64,000 bases of DNA from Akebia trifoliata (GCA_017979445.1 CM030705.1:18303614-18367613), one strand, 5' to 3'; numbered from the stretch's first letter, positions 44,853 through 57,168 are shown. Program-made: numbers and translations. The notes: generated from the sequence alone by a model not told the origin.

Positions 44853-45316
44853 GTTTTTTCGAGAGCTAAATACTTTCGTTCATACTCTAACATCTTCTTG
44901 CTGATATAGTAGATGGCCCTTTCTTTGTGATTGTCTTTGTCGTACTGTGCCAGCATGCATCCCATAGCTTCTTCTGTGACTGACAAGTAAAGGAGAAGAG
45001 GTTCACCTGGGGTAGGTGGAACCAAAATGGGAGGATTTGAGAGATACTCCTTAACTTAGTCAAAAGTTTTTTGGTATTGCTCATTCCATACTGTCGGCTC
45101 ATTTTTCTTGAGAAGCTTGAATATAGGTTCGCACACATTGGTAAGCTGAATGATGAATTTGCTGACATACTGAATTTTGCCTAAGAACCCCCGAATCTAT
45201 TTTTCAGTCTTAGGAGACGCCATTTCTTGTATAGTTTTGATTTTTCCAGGGTCTACTTTGATCCCCCTTTGACTGACTACGAATCCAAGTAATTTTTCAG
45301 AGGTCACTCCGAATAC
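44853..45316 (-). pseudogene. E3 RT thumb/connection and original RNase H
   Basis: After the RT stop at 45317 the frame continues 'VFGVTSEKLLGFVVSQRGIK', then 'IQYVSKFIIQLTNVCEPIF', then RNase H wording 'GEPLLLYLSVTEEAMGCMLA' and 'RAIYYISKKMLEYERKYLAL'. The first catalytic Asp of a normal RNase H is Ser in 'LYLSV', as is usual for the degenerate original RNase H of Tat elements. There are two in-frame stops ('KTEK*IRGFL', 'KTFD*VKEYL'). Confidence 0.85.
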
Positions 45317-46110
45317 TCATTTTTGATGGTTAAGGCGTAATTGGTATTTTTGGATCCTTGTAAGAAACTTCTCTAGTGCAGCGACGTGTCCCAATCGTTC
45401 TTTGGATTTCACTATCATGTCATCCACATAGACCTCGACCTCCTTGTGTATCATATCGTGCAATAAAGTCGTAACTGCCCTCTGATAGGTAGCCCCAGCA
45501 TTCTTCAAATCAAAAGGCATGACTTTATAGCAAAATATTTCCCATTGTGTGATGAACGACGTTTTTTGCATGTCGCGAGGGTCCATCTTTATTTGGTTGT
45601 ACCTCGGAAATCCATCCATAAATGAAAGCATGGCGTGCCTTGCTGTATTATCAACCAATACATCTATGTGAGGCAACAGAAAGCTATCCTTTGGACTGAA
45701 TTTATTTAAATCTCTGAAGTCCATGCACATTCTTACATTTCCATCTTTTTTGGGAACTGGAACTACATTAACGATCCATTCTGGGTATTCTACTACTTCC
45801 AAGAATCCGACATTGATCTTCTTAGTGACCTCTTCCTTAATCTTCAAAGTCCATTCTAGTTTCATACGTCGGAGTTTCTGCTTTATCGACCGAGCATCGA
45901 GATGCAATAGAATCCGATGTTGAACGATATCTGTACTTACTCCTGGCATATACTCATAAGACCACGCGAATACATCTTAGAACTTTCTGAGCAAGTCTAA
46001 TATCCCTTCATGTTCCTCGGGAGATAAGGTGACTCCAATTTGAATCTCTGGAGGATTATCTTTAGTCCCGAGATTGACTAATTCTGTTTCTTCCATTACA
46101 AGTTGAGCTC
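45317..46110 (-). pseudogene. E3 reverse transcriptase
   Basis: Starts in degraded form near 46110 ('LGTKDNPPEIQIGVTLSPEE'), passes a stop in 'RKF*DVFAWSYEYMPG', and then is open from 45949 to 45317. RT blocks are clear: 'VVPVPKKDGNVRMCMDFRDL', 'LSFMDGFPRYNQIKMDPRD' (first catalytic Asp region), 'YKVMPFDLKNAGATYQRAV', and the catalytic 'VYVDDMIVKS'. It ends 'LRLNHQK' at a TGA where relatives have Cys. It copies element RNA to DNA primed by a tRNA. The first part is also what is left in E1 and E2. Confidence 0.94.
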
Positions 46111-46303
46111 GACGTTCATCTTCTTGTTCAAGTAGCTTAATTAATTCGATAGGAGTTTCTTTATCAGAAGATTCGTTCTTCGAAGTCAGATTATCAATTA
46201 AGTCATTATTGCACTCGGGGTAATCAGAAACTTCTTCTATTTCATTAAAGATAGATGGGGTGACAGGACTTACTGCGAATTCGATAGACTTAACAAGACT
46301 AGA

Positions 46304-47112
46304 CTAGACATACAGTAAAGGACTCATTACATGATAATTGGAAAGAGACCCGACTGCAGGTTTGATTACAGACTGTGGGTTTTGAGTACCACTCTTGACT
46401 GACAAGACTGACACATTTCCTTCTTCGAGAAACATATGAGAAATATTGAGTGAATCCACAGTTGTCTGCCAATCATCTGCTCCTTCATTTTTTTTAGATG
46501 CTTCGTCTTCTTCCTTGTCAGGCCAACTCATTCTAAAGAAAATCTCAAATCCTAATTGGCAAGTACCCGTGACATGATCGATGAAGGATTCTGGAAAACC
46601 ACAATAAGGGAAATCTTCCCCTACTTTCATAAAGTATCTATTAAGGGTTTTACGATAAGGCTTCATGTTGATTAAATCGATGACATGCCCTTGCCTCCTC
46701 GCATTCGCCTTATCTTTCCTTATTTTCTAATATCGGGCCCAGTCTTCTTTAGTAGATTTGTACCCCAATCCGAATGTCCCAACTACATCTTGAATGACTG
46801 GTGTAGCTTTGACCCTTATTGTCTACGACCCAAACCCATGCCTGGGAAGAATCTCATACTTTTGAACATGCTGGCCACATAACAGCTGAATGTATTATCA
46901 ATAGGTACCAGCTCTTTCGTAGAATTGTCCTACTGAACAACATGAATATTTTCAAATTCAAATACGCTGAGTTGTATTTTTTTTTCTTTGGGTTGAATTT
47001 CAGGCAGCGACTTATCCTTGGTTTCTATTTCGTTCGCAATCCCCATAATTTCAGTATCACCATGAAGTGTGATCACTAAACCGTCCTTGATGAATTTAAT
47101 CTTCTGATGCAA
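46304..47112 (-). pseudogene. E3 linker between protease and RT (G-patch-like segment)
   Basis: After the protease the frames read 'HQIKAVPSTLHQKIKFIKDG', 'FFPGMGLGRRQ' (a short glycine-rich G-patch-like motif usual between protease and RT in this lineage), and 46666-46304 ('MKPYRKTLNRYFMKVGEDFP' and an acidic tail). Stops at 46930 and around 46840, plus frameshifts, break it. From 46303 to 46110 the sequence is poorly conserved. Confidence 0.7.
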
Positions 47113-47142
47113 AGTAGAAGGTACGGCCTTGATCTGATGCAG

Positions 47143-48195
47143 CTACAGTCTCCCTAGTAATAGGTTGAAGGATGACTGAATATCCAAGAATTGAAATTCC
47201 ATAGGAAAGTTTGTTATACCCGTGGATATTTGTAGCTGCAAAGTCCCTAGTACATCTCTTTTCGTAATATCATAAGCTCTGACACCTTGGCTAGTTGGTT
47301 TGAAGTCTTCTGTCTTGAATTCGAAGTAAGTTGCGGTTTTCAAAGGACAGACATTTAGTACGCTTCCATTATCTACCAAGACTAGAGGGAATCTCATTCC
47401 ATTGCAGTCAATGGTGATATGCAGTGGCTTTGTATGTTTTGACCCTTCTTTCGGGAGATCTAAGTCTGAGAAGGATAGACTATTTTCAGCATAGGTTGCC
47501 CCTACTATACTGGCTAGTTGATCCGGAGATGTGTCGAGGGAAACTTGGGCTGTGCTTAATGCTTTAAAAATAACTTCCCTATGAGTTGTGGAGGCCATAA
47601 ACAAACCCCAAACTGAAATGTTGGTGTTTGCCTTTTTTAGCTGTTTGACTACAACAACATCCTCTTCAATGGTTTCTGTGATGGGATCTACTTTTTTCTT
47701 CCTTGCCAAGGCCACTGGATTGTCAACACTGAGTTCCGGTGGCTTAAAGACTCTTCCTCCTCGTGTCATGTGCTTGACTTCATCACAAGAGAGTGGAAAT
47801 GGCTCGTCTTCTTCGATTAATAGGTAAGGATCTTCATCTATTACAAATAATGGGCTTTTCGAGATCATTTGTGCCAAGAGGTGGCTAGTATATGATGGGC
47901 TATCATAGCGAGGTGGGGATAGACAGTATGATTCATCTTCAGTTAGATCAAATGGCTCATAGCTTGTGGCATAGACTTCATCATTGAAAGCTATTCCAAC
48001 AAGAGGATAACTGGGTGGTTTGGCGTAGATTGGGTGGATGAGAGAGACTTGGTCGAATGGTAGTTGGGTGTTTGAGACCATATTTAATGTTGGTGGAGGT
48101 TGATATGCAGGTAGTGGATTGGAATTGACATTTGGTGGTGTTCGGGTAGGAATTATGACTTTTTTTTTTATCATCAATGAGATTTTGGATGGCAT
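47143..48195 (-). pseudogene. E3 gag C-terminal linker and retropepsin-like protease
   Basis: A 350-codon frame. The first part is proline-rich ('PLPAYQPPPTLNMVSNTQLP') and acidic. The middle has 'HMTRGGRVFKPPEL', conserved before the protease in this lineage. The protease core is 'HITIDCNGMRFPLVLVDNGS', with the catalytic Asp in Asp-Asn-Gly-Ser, and 'FNLLLGR' near the end. It stops at 47143 (TAG after 'LLLGRL'), where relatives continue 'PW(I/L)H'; the next frame continues 'LHQIKAVPSTLHQ', so this is a premature stop. It overlaps the end of gag in another frame at 47981-48195, a frameshift relative to intact relatives. Confidence 0.88.
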
Positions 48196-49448
48196 GGCGG
48201 AGAGAGATGCAACGGTCAGTATGATGACCAGGGCTTTGATGGAATTCGCAAAAGACGTTAGGGTTATATGAAGTTGGTAGGGGATTTGGCAAAGGTTGAG
48301 GCTGGAGAAGGGTGAGGAGCCATTTTTTCAATAGTTTCTGAAAGGCTACAGTGAGGGTCATCCTTAGATTGGTGAACTGTCGAGGGGGGGGGGTTCTACC
48401 TGAATTTGCTTGATTATTGGTTCGAGCTGGGGGTTGAACTGAGGTGGTGGAAGTATTGGTTATATAGGCATGGTTGACGTTGGGTTTGGAATTAGTGAAG
48501 GGTTTTTTGGCAGAAGAGTTGGAAAGGATCCTAGAGGCAAAAACATCCTCAAGTTGGCTTCCAACTTGTAAAAGGGATTCAAATGTAGGGAGATACTGGG
48601 CAACTAAATGCTGAGCATACCCCTGTGAGAGATTTTTCAAGATGATTTCCACTTGTTCCTTTTCTGATGGTCTATCCCACATCTGTGCAGCCTTAGCCCT
48701 CCAATGGCTAATAAAATCAGTAAATGTTTCCCCATTCTTCTGCTTAGTGGATTCCAAATCCCTTCGAGAAATTTCGATTTCAGTGTTGTACTTGTACTGG
48801 TGCCAGAACATCTTAGACATATTTTCCCATGTCCCTATTGCAGCTGAATCTTGGGACATTAACCATCGTAGCGTTGATCCTGATAGAGTACGCTTGAACA
48901 ATAATGTCATCTGTACGTCACTGAGACCCTTTATGCGCATGTTGGTGACATATATCTTGAGATGCGTTTTTACGTAGCCTACTCCATTGAATTTTTTCAT
49001 TTCTAGCATGACAAACTTCTCAGGCAGACGGATCTTAGGGATTTGATTCAAAACCTTTATTCCTGTCGCGATTTCATCAAATCCATTTTATGTTTTTCAC
49101 GACTGTTTCCAACTGAGTCATTCTGTTGGCTAACATCAGATTCTCATTATAATATTCTTCATTTCCATCAAGTTCATAAACCTCATCCAGATTCTTAGCA
49201 GTGCTACCTTCTGGTCCCTTGCCTCTTTGATCGTCAGGATGGTCTCTTGTTGACTCAGATATCTGTTCTAGTATTTCTACCTTGTTCTTTATGTGGTAAT
49301 CCATTGCAAAGACTGCCAGGATCTTATGAATTTCCGCGAGTTCAGATTCAAAAGTCATTTTTGATGGTTCACTTGGTGCTGAAGTTCTTTTCAAACGACT
49401 TGACTTTTTGACTCCAACTAGGTGGCAGACACTTAAGTTTAGGCGCAA
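47981..49448 (-). pseudogene. E3 gag
   Basis: 49448-49077 is an N-terminal region with 'ELAEIHKILAVFAMDYHIK' and a coiled coil ('NENLMLANRMTQLETVVK'). Then a stop and a +1 shift lead to 49051-47981: the capsid-type Retrotrans_gag domain ('MLLFKRTLSGSTLRW'-like 'LFKRTLSGSTLRWLMSQDSA', 'MFWHQYKYNTEIEISRRDLE', 'GETFTDFISHWRAKAAQMWD') and a zinc-knuckle-like 'FCEFHQSPGHHTDRCISLRH'. After about residue 300 the coding frame switches to that of 47143-48195. Gag packages the RNA. The ATG at 49448 is the first good start after the leader. Confidence 0.9.
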
Positions 49449-49664
49449 TAGTATCTTGAAACCCCATTAATGGTGGATTATTTGTTACTGACCCGAGGAT
49501 AGGTTTTAGCGATTAGAATTAAAGGTCCCTCTTGATAACATTTAGTAAATTAACCCCCTAGATTCAAAGTCTTTAACTGATGACACATTGAGCAAGAAGT
49601 TGCATAAAGATGATTTGTCAATTGATCAGGAATCGTAGAAAATTTGACCATGATTAAAGGTTGT
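49449..49664 (-). other. E3 leader, gag-proximal part
   Basis: Untranslated sequence between gag and the E2 insertion point. Its continuation toward the E3 primer-binding site lies at 61055-62012. Nothing specific seen. Confidence 0.7.
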
Positions 49665-49669
49665 ATGAC
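49665..49669 (+). repeat. Target-site duplication of E2 (left copy, ATGAC)
   Basis: ATGAC here and at 61050-61054 flank the E2 LTRs, showing E2 inserted into E3 as a unit. Confidence 0.95.
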
Positions 49670-51403
49670 TGTAGACACCCCATTTTTGCATTCACCTGAT
49701 TAATCAACTCGTCAATCTGATTTCAACGGTTCCTAATGATGGATGATTATTCCAATGCTTTATTTGTTATTAGATATGTTTCAGAAATCCAGATGAGATA
49801 TCTCGAACTAATAAAACTGTAGAAACCATGTTACGTTAGAAAAATTGACCTCAGAAACATATAAATCATCATCTTGCAAACAAAAAGAAGCTTCACAATA
49901 AAAATCACTAAAAAATGACCAAATTACCAAAATACCCCTAACCTTGAAACATCCCTAGAGCCTACGTTACGCTTAGAAAAACTTATTCAAAGACATAAAA
50001 GAACAAATCGAAACCAAATAAATCATTTCGCCAATTTTTATAAAATTTGACAAAATTACAAAAATGCCCCTCATAAAGTTCACGATCATTTCACACAAAA
50101 AAATTTCATAAATGATACAAACCAATATTTTCATTGAATTCCTTACGAAAAATCGATTCTAAAACATCCTGGAACATAAAAAATCGACTTAAAATGCGAA
50201 AAGTCCTCTCCGAAGGTAAAACGGTAATTTCACAATTTCAATAATTCAAAATTCTGAAATTAATAAATAAAATATTAAATAATTAAAGTGAAATATTAAT
50301 AAAATTAATTTTAAAATTTGAAGCAAAAAAATCGATCAATTAGGCTCTCAGGCAAAATTTGTTAAGGGTTGCCAAGATATTTCTTCAAAGACTCCTCCAT
50401 TGTCCAAAGAATTAAAGATACAATAAAGGGGGTTTTCCAAAAATTTAAAGTCAATCAAGCAAGACTAAAGTCAAAAAATTAAATTCATTTAAGTAAGAAT
50501 AAAGTCAAAAAATTAAAGTCAATTAAGTAAGACTAAAGTCAAGATATTAAAGTCAATCAATTAAGACTAAAGTCAAAATCTTAACGTCAATCAAATAAGA
50601 CCAAAAGTTAAAATCCTAATAGAGTTCTAATTAAATAATAACTCTATTTAATAGAATTCTAACTAAAATACAACTGTACCTAAAACAATTCTAATTAAAA
50701 TACAACTCTACCTAAAACAATTCTAACTGAAATACAACTTTAACTAAAAGAATTCTAATTAAACATTAATTCTATCAAAATCAACCCTTAAAAAAATTTA
50801 TAAATAGGGGTACTCACACCCTATTTTCGTATCAAATCATAAATCCTAAGAGAAGTAGGTCAAAAAGTCCCCCTAGCCTCCCATAAATCCTAGTTTTGAA
50901 GCCCTAACTCCTTACCTAACACCCATACTTCGATTTTAGCTTAAAAACACCTAGAAGCCCTTCAAAAACACTCCAAAATCCATAATAAATTTGAAGAATC
51001 CAGATCTAAGAAAGAGATACCTTGCCTCGGAGATCAGAAATCATATCCATAGACAGAATGGAGTAAGGAGTACAGTACAAGGAGCGATTTTATCAGATCT
51101 AAGGGAGTAGAATCATTGCGTTCGAAGGTAAAATTTCTTTTATTTTTTTATCTAAGTTTTTTATTAGCAATGTAGTCTTATTTGGGAATAAGTAGAGATC
51201 GGCATTGGTCGGGCGGGGTTGGTGCCTAACACCTTCTAACTCCGTAATGTGATCCTCAGATTTAGTTTTTCTTTAGTAGATTAGTTGTTTTTATCCGTTT
51301 CGAGTTTATATTCGGTTCATAGATCGTAATAACTAGGTGGCGACTCCCAAACCTCAAGGGTCAAAAGCGGATCCGCGCACCCCGCGGATCGAGGGCGCTT
51401 TCA
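49670..51403 (+). repeat. E2 5' LTR
   Basis: Same plan as the E1 LTR: TATA at 50799-50806, PBS-like GTGGCGACTCC at 51337-51347, GC-rich hairpin (GATCCGCG/CGCGGATC) near the end. Internal region differs from E1 by 'attctaactaaaatacaact' repeats in place of many AAACCCTAA words. Confidence 0.96.
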
Positions 51404-51421
51404 GTGGCGACTCCACTGGGG
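51404..51421 (+). other. E2 primer-binding site
   Basis: GTGGCGACTCCACTGGGG immediately after the LTR; see E1 at 18333. Confidence 0.8.
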
Positions 51422-52439
51422 ACCTTGATGATCAGACTTGAAATACCCCAAGTATGGGAAACATTGCCAATAGGACTTATTTTTTATTTTTTTTAGTTAT
51501 TTATTTTTATTTATTCTGATTTTTATAATTCTTTTGGCTCTATTGTTGATCATTGATTGTGAGGTTGATCTTTTTTGGCACATATTTGTTATGGTCCAAT
51601 TTGGGGTTAATGACCCTAAATAATACAGGATATCGAAGGTTAATGACATGGGGAATGACCCATTTGTATTATTTGGATTATTGGGTCTGTATTATCTTCT
51701 ATTAATACCATTCAAGTCGATTTTGAATCCCTTGATTTGGCATGTGATTTTCTATGATTCAACCAAAGGTTATTTGTAAAGATCCTAAATAATGCGAGAT
51801 TTCAAAACGGATGATTATTGAGGATGGAATACTGAAAAAGGGGATCTTTTACCTTTTTATTATTTTTTTGAGGTAAATGTCGATCTATTTTTGGGGTTGC
51901 AAAAGTTTTTTTTTTAATTTAATTTGTTTTTTTTATGCGTTAAGTTCTTTTAAGAAGGCAAGTTATGCTAATAGCAAGAAAAAAAAAGAACAAAAATAAA
52001 AAAAATTTAGTTTTGGGCGTGCTGTTGGCAAATAGCAACAACTAACCTTTTTTGTAAGTGGTGTGCCAAGAGTAAAAGTCAAATTTTTTTTCCTTTATAT
52101 CTTCTTCTCCAATGAAAGAAGAAAGAAAATAGCACAGAGAGAGACATCCCTCTTTCATCTCTCTTTCTCTCTCTCTACCATCTCCTTCATCAACTCAACA
52201 CCCTTTGCGCCACCGTCACCCACAAACCTTCAAACTCCACATTTGATCTTGAAAAATTCTATTCTAATAGTGGATTGATTGTGAAATCAATATTTTTCAA
52301 TTCGTAAAGAATAACAAGCTGAAACAATCCAATCAATCAAAATTGTGAAGTGGTTTGGCTGACAGAAGGTTTTCAAAAGATGAATCTTTGAATTCAGATT
52401 AGATTCTTTTAAAGAAAAAAATTCAAAGAGAGTTGCTGT
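51422..52439 (+). other. E2 leader before the captured gene
   Basis: AT-rich; homologous to E1 up to about 52050. 52095-52300 has a CT-rich stretch and a frame with 'LSTISFINSTPFAPPSPTNL', which looks like host 5' UTR or coding sequence and is absent from E1; it may be part of the captured DNA or a second small capture. Confidence 0.5.
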
Positions 52440-52572
52440 GTGCGGTAAAGGAGCGTATAAAAAAAAAGATTGTTTTTATCTTTCTTCCATGAATAAAAAG
52501 ATAACCTTTGGTGCTGCGGTGCAGCTTAGGCTTGGTATAAAAAAAAATCCTTTCTCTCTGCTACAGCCCACC

Positions 52573-53509
52573 ATGTCTTTTGTAACCACTCTTAATGCCT
52601 TTATCCATGGCAGATGGATGTCTAACTTCTTTACCAACCCTCTGCACCAAAACCTCATACCCTTTTATTTCTCTTCCTTCAAAACCCATAAAGCTCATTC
52701 AAATCTCTCCTTCTTCTTCTTTTCCTTTATGGGTTTCTATAAAAAATAAGAATTCTTCATAGAATTTAATCGCTTTGGTTGTGACCACCTCTGATTGGGC
52801 TCAGCAAGGGGAAGAAAAAGAAGTTAAAGAAAATGGGTTTAAATGGAAAAATCAAGAAGGTGAGAAAACTGAAAAGAGTATAACCATTGCTATTGAAGAT
52901 AGCGGTGGTGATAGGTTTGTGGAAGAGTGCGGTGAAGATTCTTATCCAGAGCCGCCAGAAGAAGCCCAACTATGTGTGGGTGATATACCATATGACATGG
53001 ATAGGGAGAACTTGGCTCAGCTCTTCGATCAAGCCGAAATTGTTGAGGTAATTTACAATAGGGTGATTGATCAAAGTTGTGGTTTTGGGTTTGTCACAAT
53101 GAGTAGTGTTGAAGAGGCTGAGAGAGTTGTGGAGATGTTCCATCGTTATGATGTAAATGGCAGACGTTTGACAGTAAACAAAGCGGCTCCAAGGGGGTCT
53201 CGACTAGAGTGTACCCCTCGAATGTTTGAGGCTTCTTTCAGAATCTATGTCAGGAACCTGCCATGGCAAGTAGATGATACTCGCCTTGAATAGGTGTTCA
53301 GTGAACATGGTAGGTTGTTGATGCCAGGTTTGTTTATGATCGGGAGTCTAGATGTCCATGTGGGTTTAACTTTGTAACAATGTCCTCACAGACTAAATTG
53401 GATGATGCCCTCGCTACTCTAAACGGACAGAGTTTGGATGGGAGGACAATCAGAGTGGTGAGCTGCTACCTATTCCCTTTCCTCTGCATGACGCATCAAA
53501 GTTTTTTTC
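52573..53509 (+). pseudogene. Captured copy of a chloroplast ribonucleoprotein gene (CP31-like, transit peptide + two RRMs)
   Basis: From ATG 52573 ('MSFVTTLNAFIHGRWMSN') frames pass through a chloroplast-transit-like segment ('KPIKLIQISPSSSFPLWVSI'), then from 52778 '[17 protein letters not shown]' and an acidic linker. RRM1 follows (RNP2-like 'LCVGDI', RNP1-like 'CGFGFVTM'), then '[20 protein letters not shown]', the hallmark linker of the cp31 group. RRM2 has '[18 protein letters not shown]', TAG at 53291, then in another frame 'GFNFVTMSS' and 'LATLNGQSLDGRTIRV'. At 53458 it turns into GTGAGC, a splice-donor-like sequence, suggesting retained intron. Such proteins bind and edit or stabilise chloroplast RNAs. 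Here a stop in the transit region, the TAG, frameshifts and changed RNP residues make it a pseudogene. It lies in sense in the E2 leader, between primer-binding site and pol remnant. Confidence 0.92.
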
Positions 53510-54189
53510 TTTTTGGTTAAGTCTGGTAGTATTTAATTTTAGGTTGGAAATTGAGTACGTTCAAATTATTCAGCTTGATTTTTACCAACCCCAATAAGAA
53601 TATTTTCAATTGGTTTTCTTTAAAATTTAAAAGTCACGGATTAAAAAAAAAAAACTCTTTTGTTTTTAATAAAAAAAAGTTGGATTGAATTTCAAAATTA
53701 ATTATCGGGGTGAATTTTCTTTGGTGAGTCAACTCAGTTGAATTCATCTTAGATCATGTGCGGTGCTCATTATGTGCTACTTGCGTTAATATATTCTCTC
53801 TTTTCTTGGTGTGATTTTATCATAATTTGTTGCTACGTAATGAGTCGAGTCAACTCGTTTGAATTTATTGGTTTCATGCAATTTTTTGATGATATTGTTT
53901 CCATGTTATATGAGGATTGAATGCTATGAGATGAGTTAACTCGATGAGTCCATGTTTGAATAGGTTATGTGTTAGATTAGGGTGCATGATTTCCCTTTTG
54001 ATACCCGATTGATATGATGATACCCTTTTGATATCTTGATTGATGGAACCTTACCTCTAACATATTGATTGACTGGTTTTAATTAATTGATTGGTCTTGA
54101 TGGATTAGTTGATTTTAATTCCTCTTGATTTGCATGCCATGACTTTGATCTTGATAATCTTTTGATGATTGTATTCACTATGATTGTGG
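53510..54189 (+). other. E2 leader after the captured gene
   Basis: AT-rich without coding signal. The first part (to about 53620) may be intron of the captured gene; later 'ttgat' rich sequence resembles E1 at about 20000-20200. Confidence 0.45.
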
Positions 54190-55190
54190 TCCATTAATGA
54201 TCTGATATGGCCCATTTGTTTGAAAAAGGCCCCGAGCACACCCCACCCTATATTGCACACACTACTAGCACGTTTATATTATTGCATTGCACGTTGCATG
54301 TCCCATATAGCCAACGTGGCACTAGTGCATGGCACGGTCTCTTCGAAATGCGATGTCATTTATGAAAACCACAACTCCAGTCATGTACCTTAGGGAATAT
54401 CAAATTGGGGCATCAGTACCGTCTGATCAAGTGACTCTGAAAGGTATATCAATGCACCCAGGCTGGAGCGACCTAAGCCTTTGACCTATTATAAGCCACA
54501 CAATCACATGTCCCTTTGCTAACGTAGTACGTGGTCGGTCCCCTCGTGGGATGCCAAACCATTTATGAAAGCTACAACTCTTGACTCGTACCCGTAGGTA
54601 TATCAAAGATAATCCAAGTACATCAATTGCACTTCTTGGTGAAAATCAGTGCCTAAGTGAGATCCTGCCCTACTGTACCCTACTGTACAAGAGGGATAGA
54701 TTACGTCTATTCTAGACGAGAGGTATTTAAGTGGACCCTTGCTCAACATTGTGCGCCACCTCTCAACTGAGGATCAAACTGGCTGTTTTTGACTTCAGAG
54801 AAGTGAGTTGAAGTTTTAGATTATTACCTACACGGTATATCAAACCAAGTCACCACGTACCGTCTGATTAAGTATGCTTGAGAGGTATATAGGTGTGCTT
54901 GGGTAAGGGTGGCCAGATAAAAATGCATTGCACGTAGTAAGCTTAGAGTCTAGAAACCTCCCCTATAGGTCACGACTCAAACTTATTGGGTGTTCCCGGG
55001 TTGTTTATTGAATGGGACCTTGTGAGTGATGAATGTATGTGAATGATGATATCAGAATCAGAATGTATGGTTATCCTCAATGATTAAAATTTTTTTGTTT
55101 TACCTGATTAAAATGGGTGCACTGACCCAATAAAAATCCATTTTAAACTTGGCAATGATTCATAATGACCCAGTCCATCTCGATCCAATG
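54190..55190 (+). other. Conserved leader module (E2 copy)
   Basis: Matches 20205-21180 of E1. Keeps the palindrome GCACTAGTGC at 54319-54328; the second palindrome is reduced by a short deletion ('aacgtagtacgtgg' near 54530). Followed by the AAAAT(A/G)TTTTCC-type short repeats at 55225-55385. Confidence 0.65.
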
Positions 55191-56074
55191 ATCATTATGG
55201 GCTGATCCATTTGAATCAAAATGGAATTCAAAGTAAAATATTTTCCAAAAGAGAAATGCTTTTTCAAAAGTAAAATGTTTTCCAGAAGAATAAGATTTTC
55301 CAAAAGGAAATGCTTTTCAAAAAAAAATTTCTAAAAGAAAATGTTTTCCAAAAAAAAAGAAAAGGAAGAAAAATATTTTTCAAAAAACAAAAGATTTATT
55401 TTTGCATGAAAAATTATTGAAATATGTTTGTGAAAATTATTATTAAATAAAAACATTATTTTTCAATAATAAAATTATTTTCCTTTTGAATAATCATTGA
55501 ATGGATGAATTATTTAATGGATTGGCGCACAAAATTCAATAAAATCTCAAGATTCATTAAAATGTTATTAAGGGGGTAATACTGAAACTGGTTAAATTCA
55601 CCTTCAATGAGGTTTAAGGGTTATCATTGTACCTAAGCCCAATCGTCCATCGTCTAGCTAGGGTTACTAGTCCGTTCAGTTGGAACGAACGTCAACGCCA
55701 AATCAATCCTTTAGAATATCTCAACATTTTCCAGTTGTTCCCTGAAGATCACAGTGCCTTAACCCTGTCGATTGCAAGCAATGTCTCAGTCCTCAGTCCT
55801 AATCAAGCCTGGTGTGGGTAGTTTTCATGAGTCATTTGGATTAGCTCGAGTCCTTTTTTTCAGCAAGGTCATGTCTTCTTTAAATTGAGTCTACTCTTTT
55901 CCTGTTGAGTCGAGTTAGTTTATTGAGTTTATAGAGGTGTCTGTCGCCCCTTCTGAATTTGATTGGATAAAGAAAATTTTTGAATACCTCGAGTGCATTA
56001 ACGAATTAACTAATAATCTAGCTTCAAGGATATATTTTTCTCCTGAACAAGAAGATAAGAGTCGGGCTCAAGAA

Positions 56075-56290
56075 AGCAAAGGTCATTGACCTCAGAATAG
56101 AAAATAATTCCTAAAGAGATTCAAATAGAAACCATCCTATCCCTAGAGGAACACAAGGAGATAATGAATTTTCTCAGAAATTTCAAAAGACTTGTTTGCA
56201 TGGGCCTATGAGGATATGTTAGGTGCAAGCTTGGCTGTTGTCTGACACGAATTAGATATTGAATTGATAAAATGAGATCAAAGAAGATCT
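56075..56290 (+). pseudogene. E2 remnant of reverse transcriptase N-terminus
   Basis: Same short piece as E1 22150-22345 ('agagattcaaatagaaacc', 'gaattttctcagaaatttc', 'gggcctatgaggatatg'). Then it joins sequence leading into integrase. Broken frames; no catalytic residues. Confidence 0.7.
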
Positions 56291-56384
56291 TACAAAATGT
56301 ATCAGTACTAGACTTCTCAACATGATAGAGCTCCCACAATAGATTACCATTATCAGATTAATGAAACAGTTGAAGTGGTATTGA

Positions 56385-57045
56385 TCTCTGATAATGGGTC
56401 ATACATCAAAGCTTAGGTTATCACTTTGTGTTCAAAGTTTGAGATTCGACATCACATTATCTCTCTACCGTCCTCAGATTAATGGAAAGGTTGAAGCAGC
56501 CAATAAAATATCTCAAAACAATCATCAAGGAAATGTGTCAATCACACCAAGATTAGTTAGAGAAGTTACCATTCACACTAGGTGTACATCATACTTCAAT
56601 ACAGTCTTCCACTAGAGCTATTCCCTACTTTTTAGTGTATGATATAAAAGTAATCTTACTAGTTAAAATGGAAATCCCGTATCTCAAGGCCTTCAAAGAA
56701 AGTCAGTTGTCAGAAGCAGATTGGCTTCATCAACGGTATGAAAAATTAAGTTTGATTGAAGAAAAAAGACAAAGAGCTTTGTATCACGTGCAAGTTTATC
56801 AAAGAAGAGTTGCTCGTGCGTTTGACAAAAAGATCAAGGCCCGTCACTTACAAGTCGGGGATTTAATACTCAACGAGAATCGGACACCTATCTTTAACCC
56901 TAGAGTGAAGTTCAAACCAAATTGGGGGGGTCCGTTCATCGTCAAGGAAATATTATCATGAAAAGCTGTCAGGCTTCAAGATCATGATGGAATCGAATTA
57001 CCAGAACCAACCAACCTTGACCAAATCAACCGGTACTACATTTAG
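56385..57045 (+). pseudogene. E2 remnant of integrase C-terminal half
   Basis: Starts at 'LISDNGSYIKA' (second catalytic Asp kept, then a stop) and passes 'YRPQINGKVEAANK' with the catalytic Glu. From 56635 to 56961 it is open through 'VKMEIPYLKAFKESQLSEAD' and 'LQVGDLILNENRTPIFNPRV'. It ends in TAG at 57043-57045. This C-terminal half is better preserved than in E1. The zinc-binding domain and first catalytic Asp are absent, as in E1. Confidence 0.88.
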
Positions 57046-57168
57046 GAGGCCATTTTTGGCCGAATCAATCCTCCTATTACCCAGTTCAAAAGTTCAATAT
57101 CTCCTTTCTCAGCCCTTTGCAGCCTTTTTCAACAAAATAAAGTTAAAAAAAAACATTTTTTATTTCTT

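Noticed and set aside
53821..54180. Possible further exons of the captured CP31-like gene
   Set aside because: The sequence is AT-rich with 'ttgat' repeats, resembles the E1 leader, and gives no RRM or C-terminal wording.
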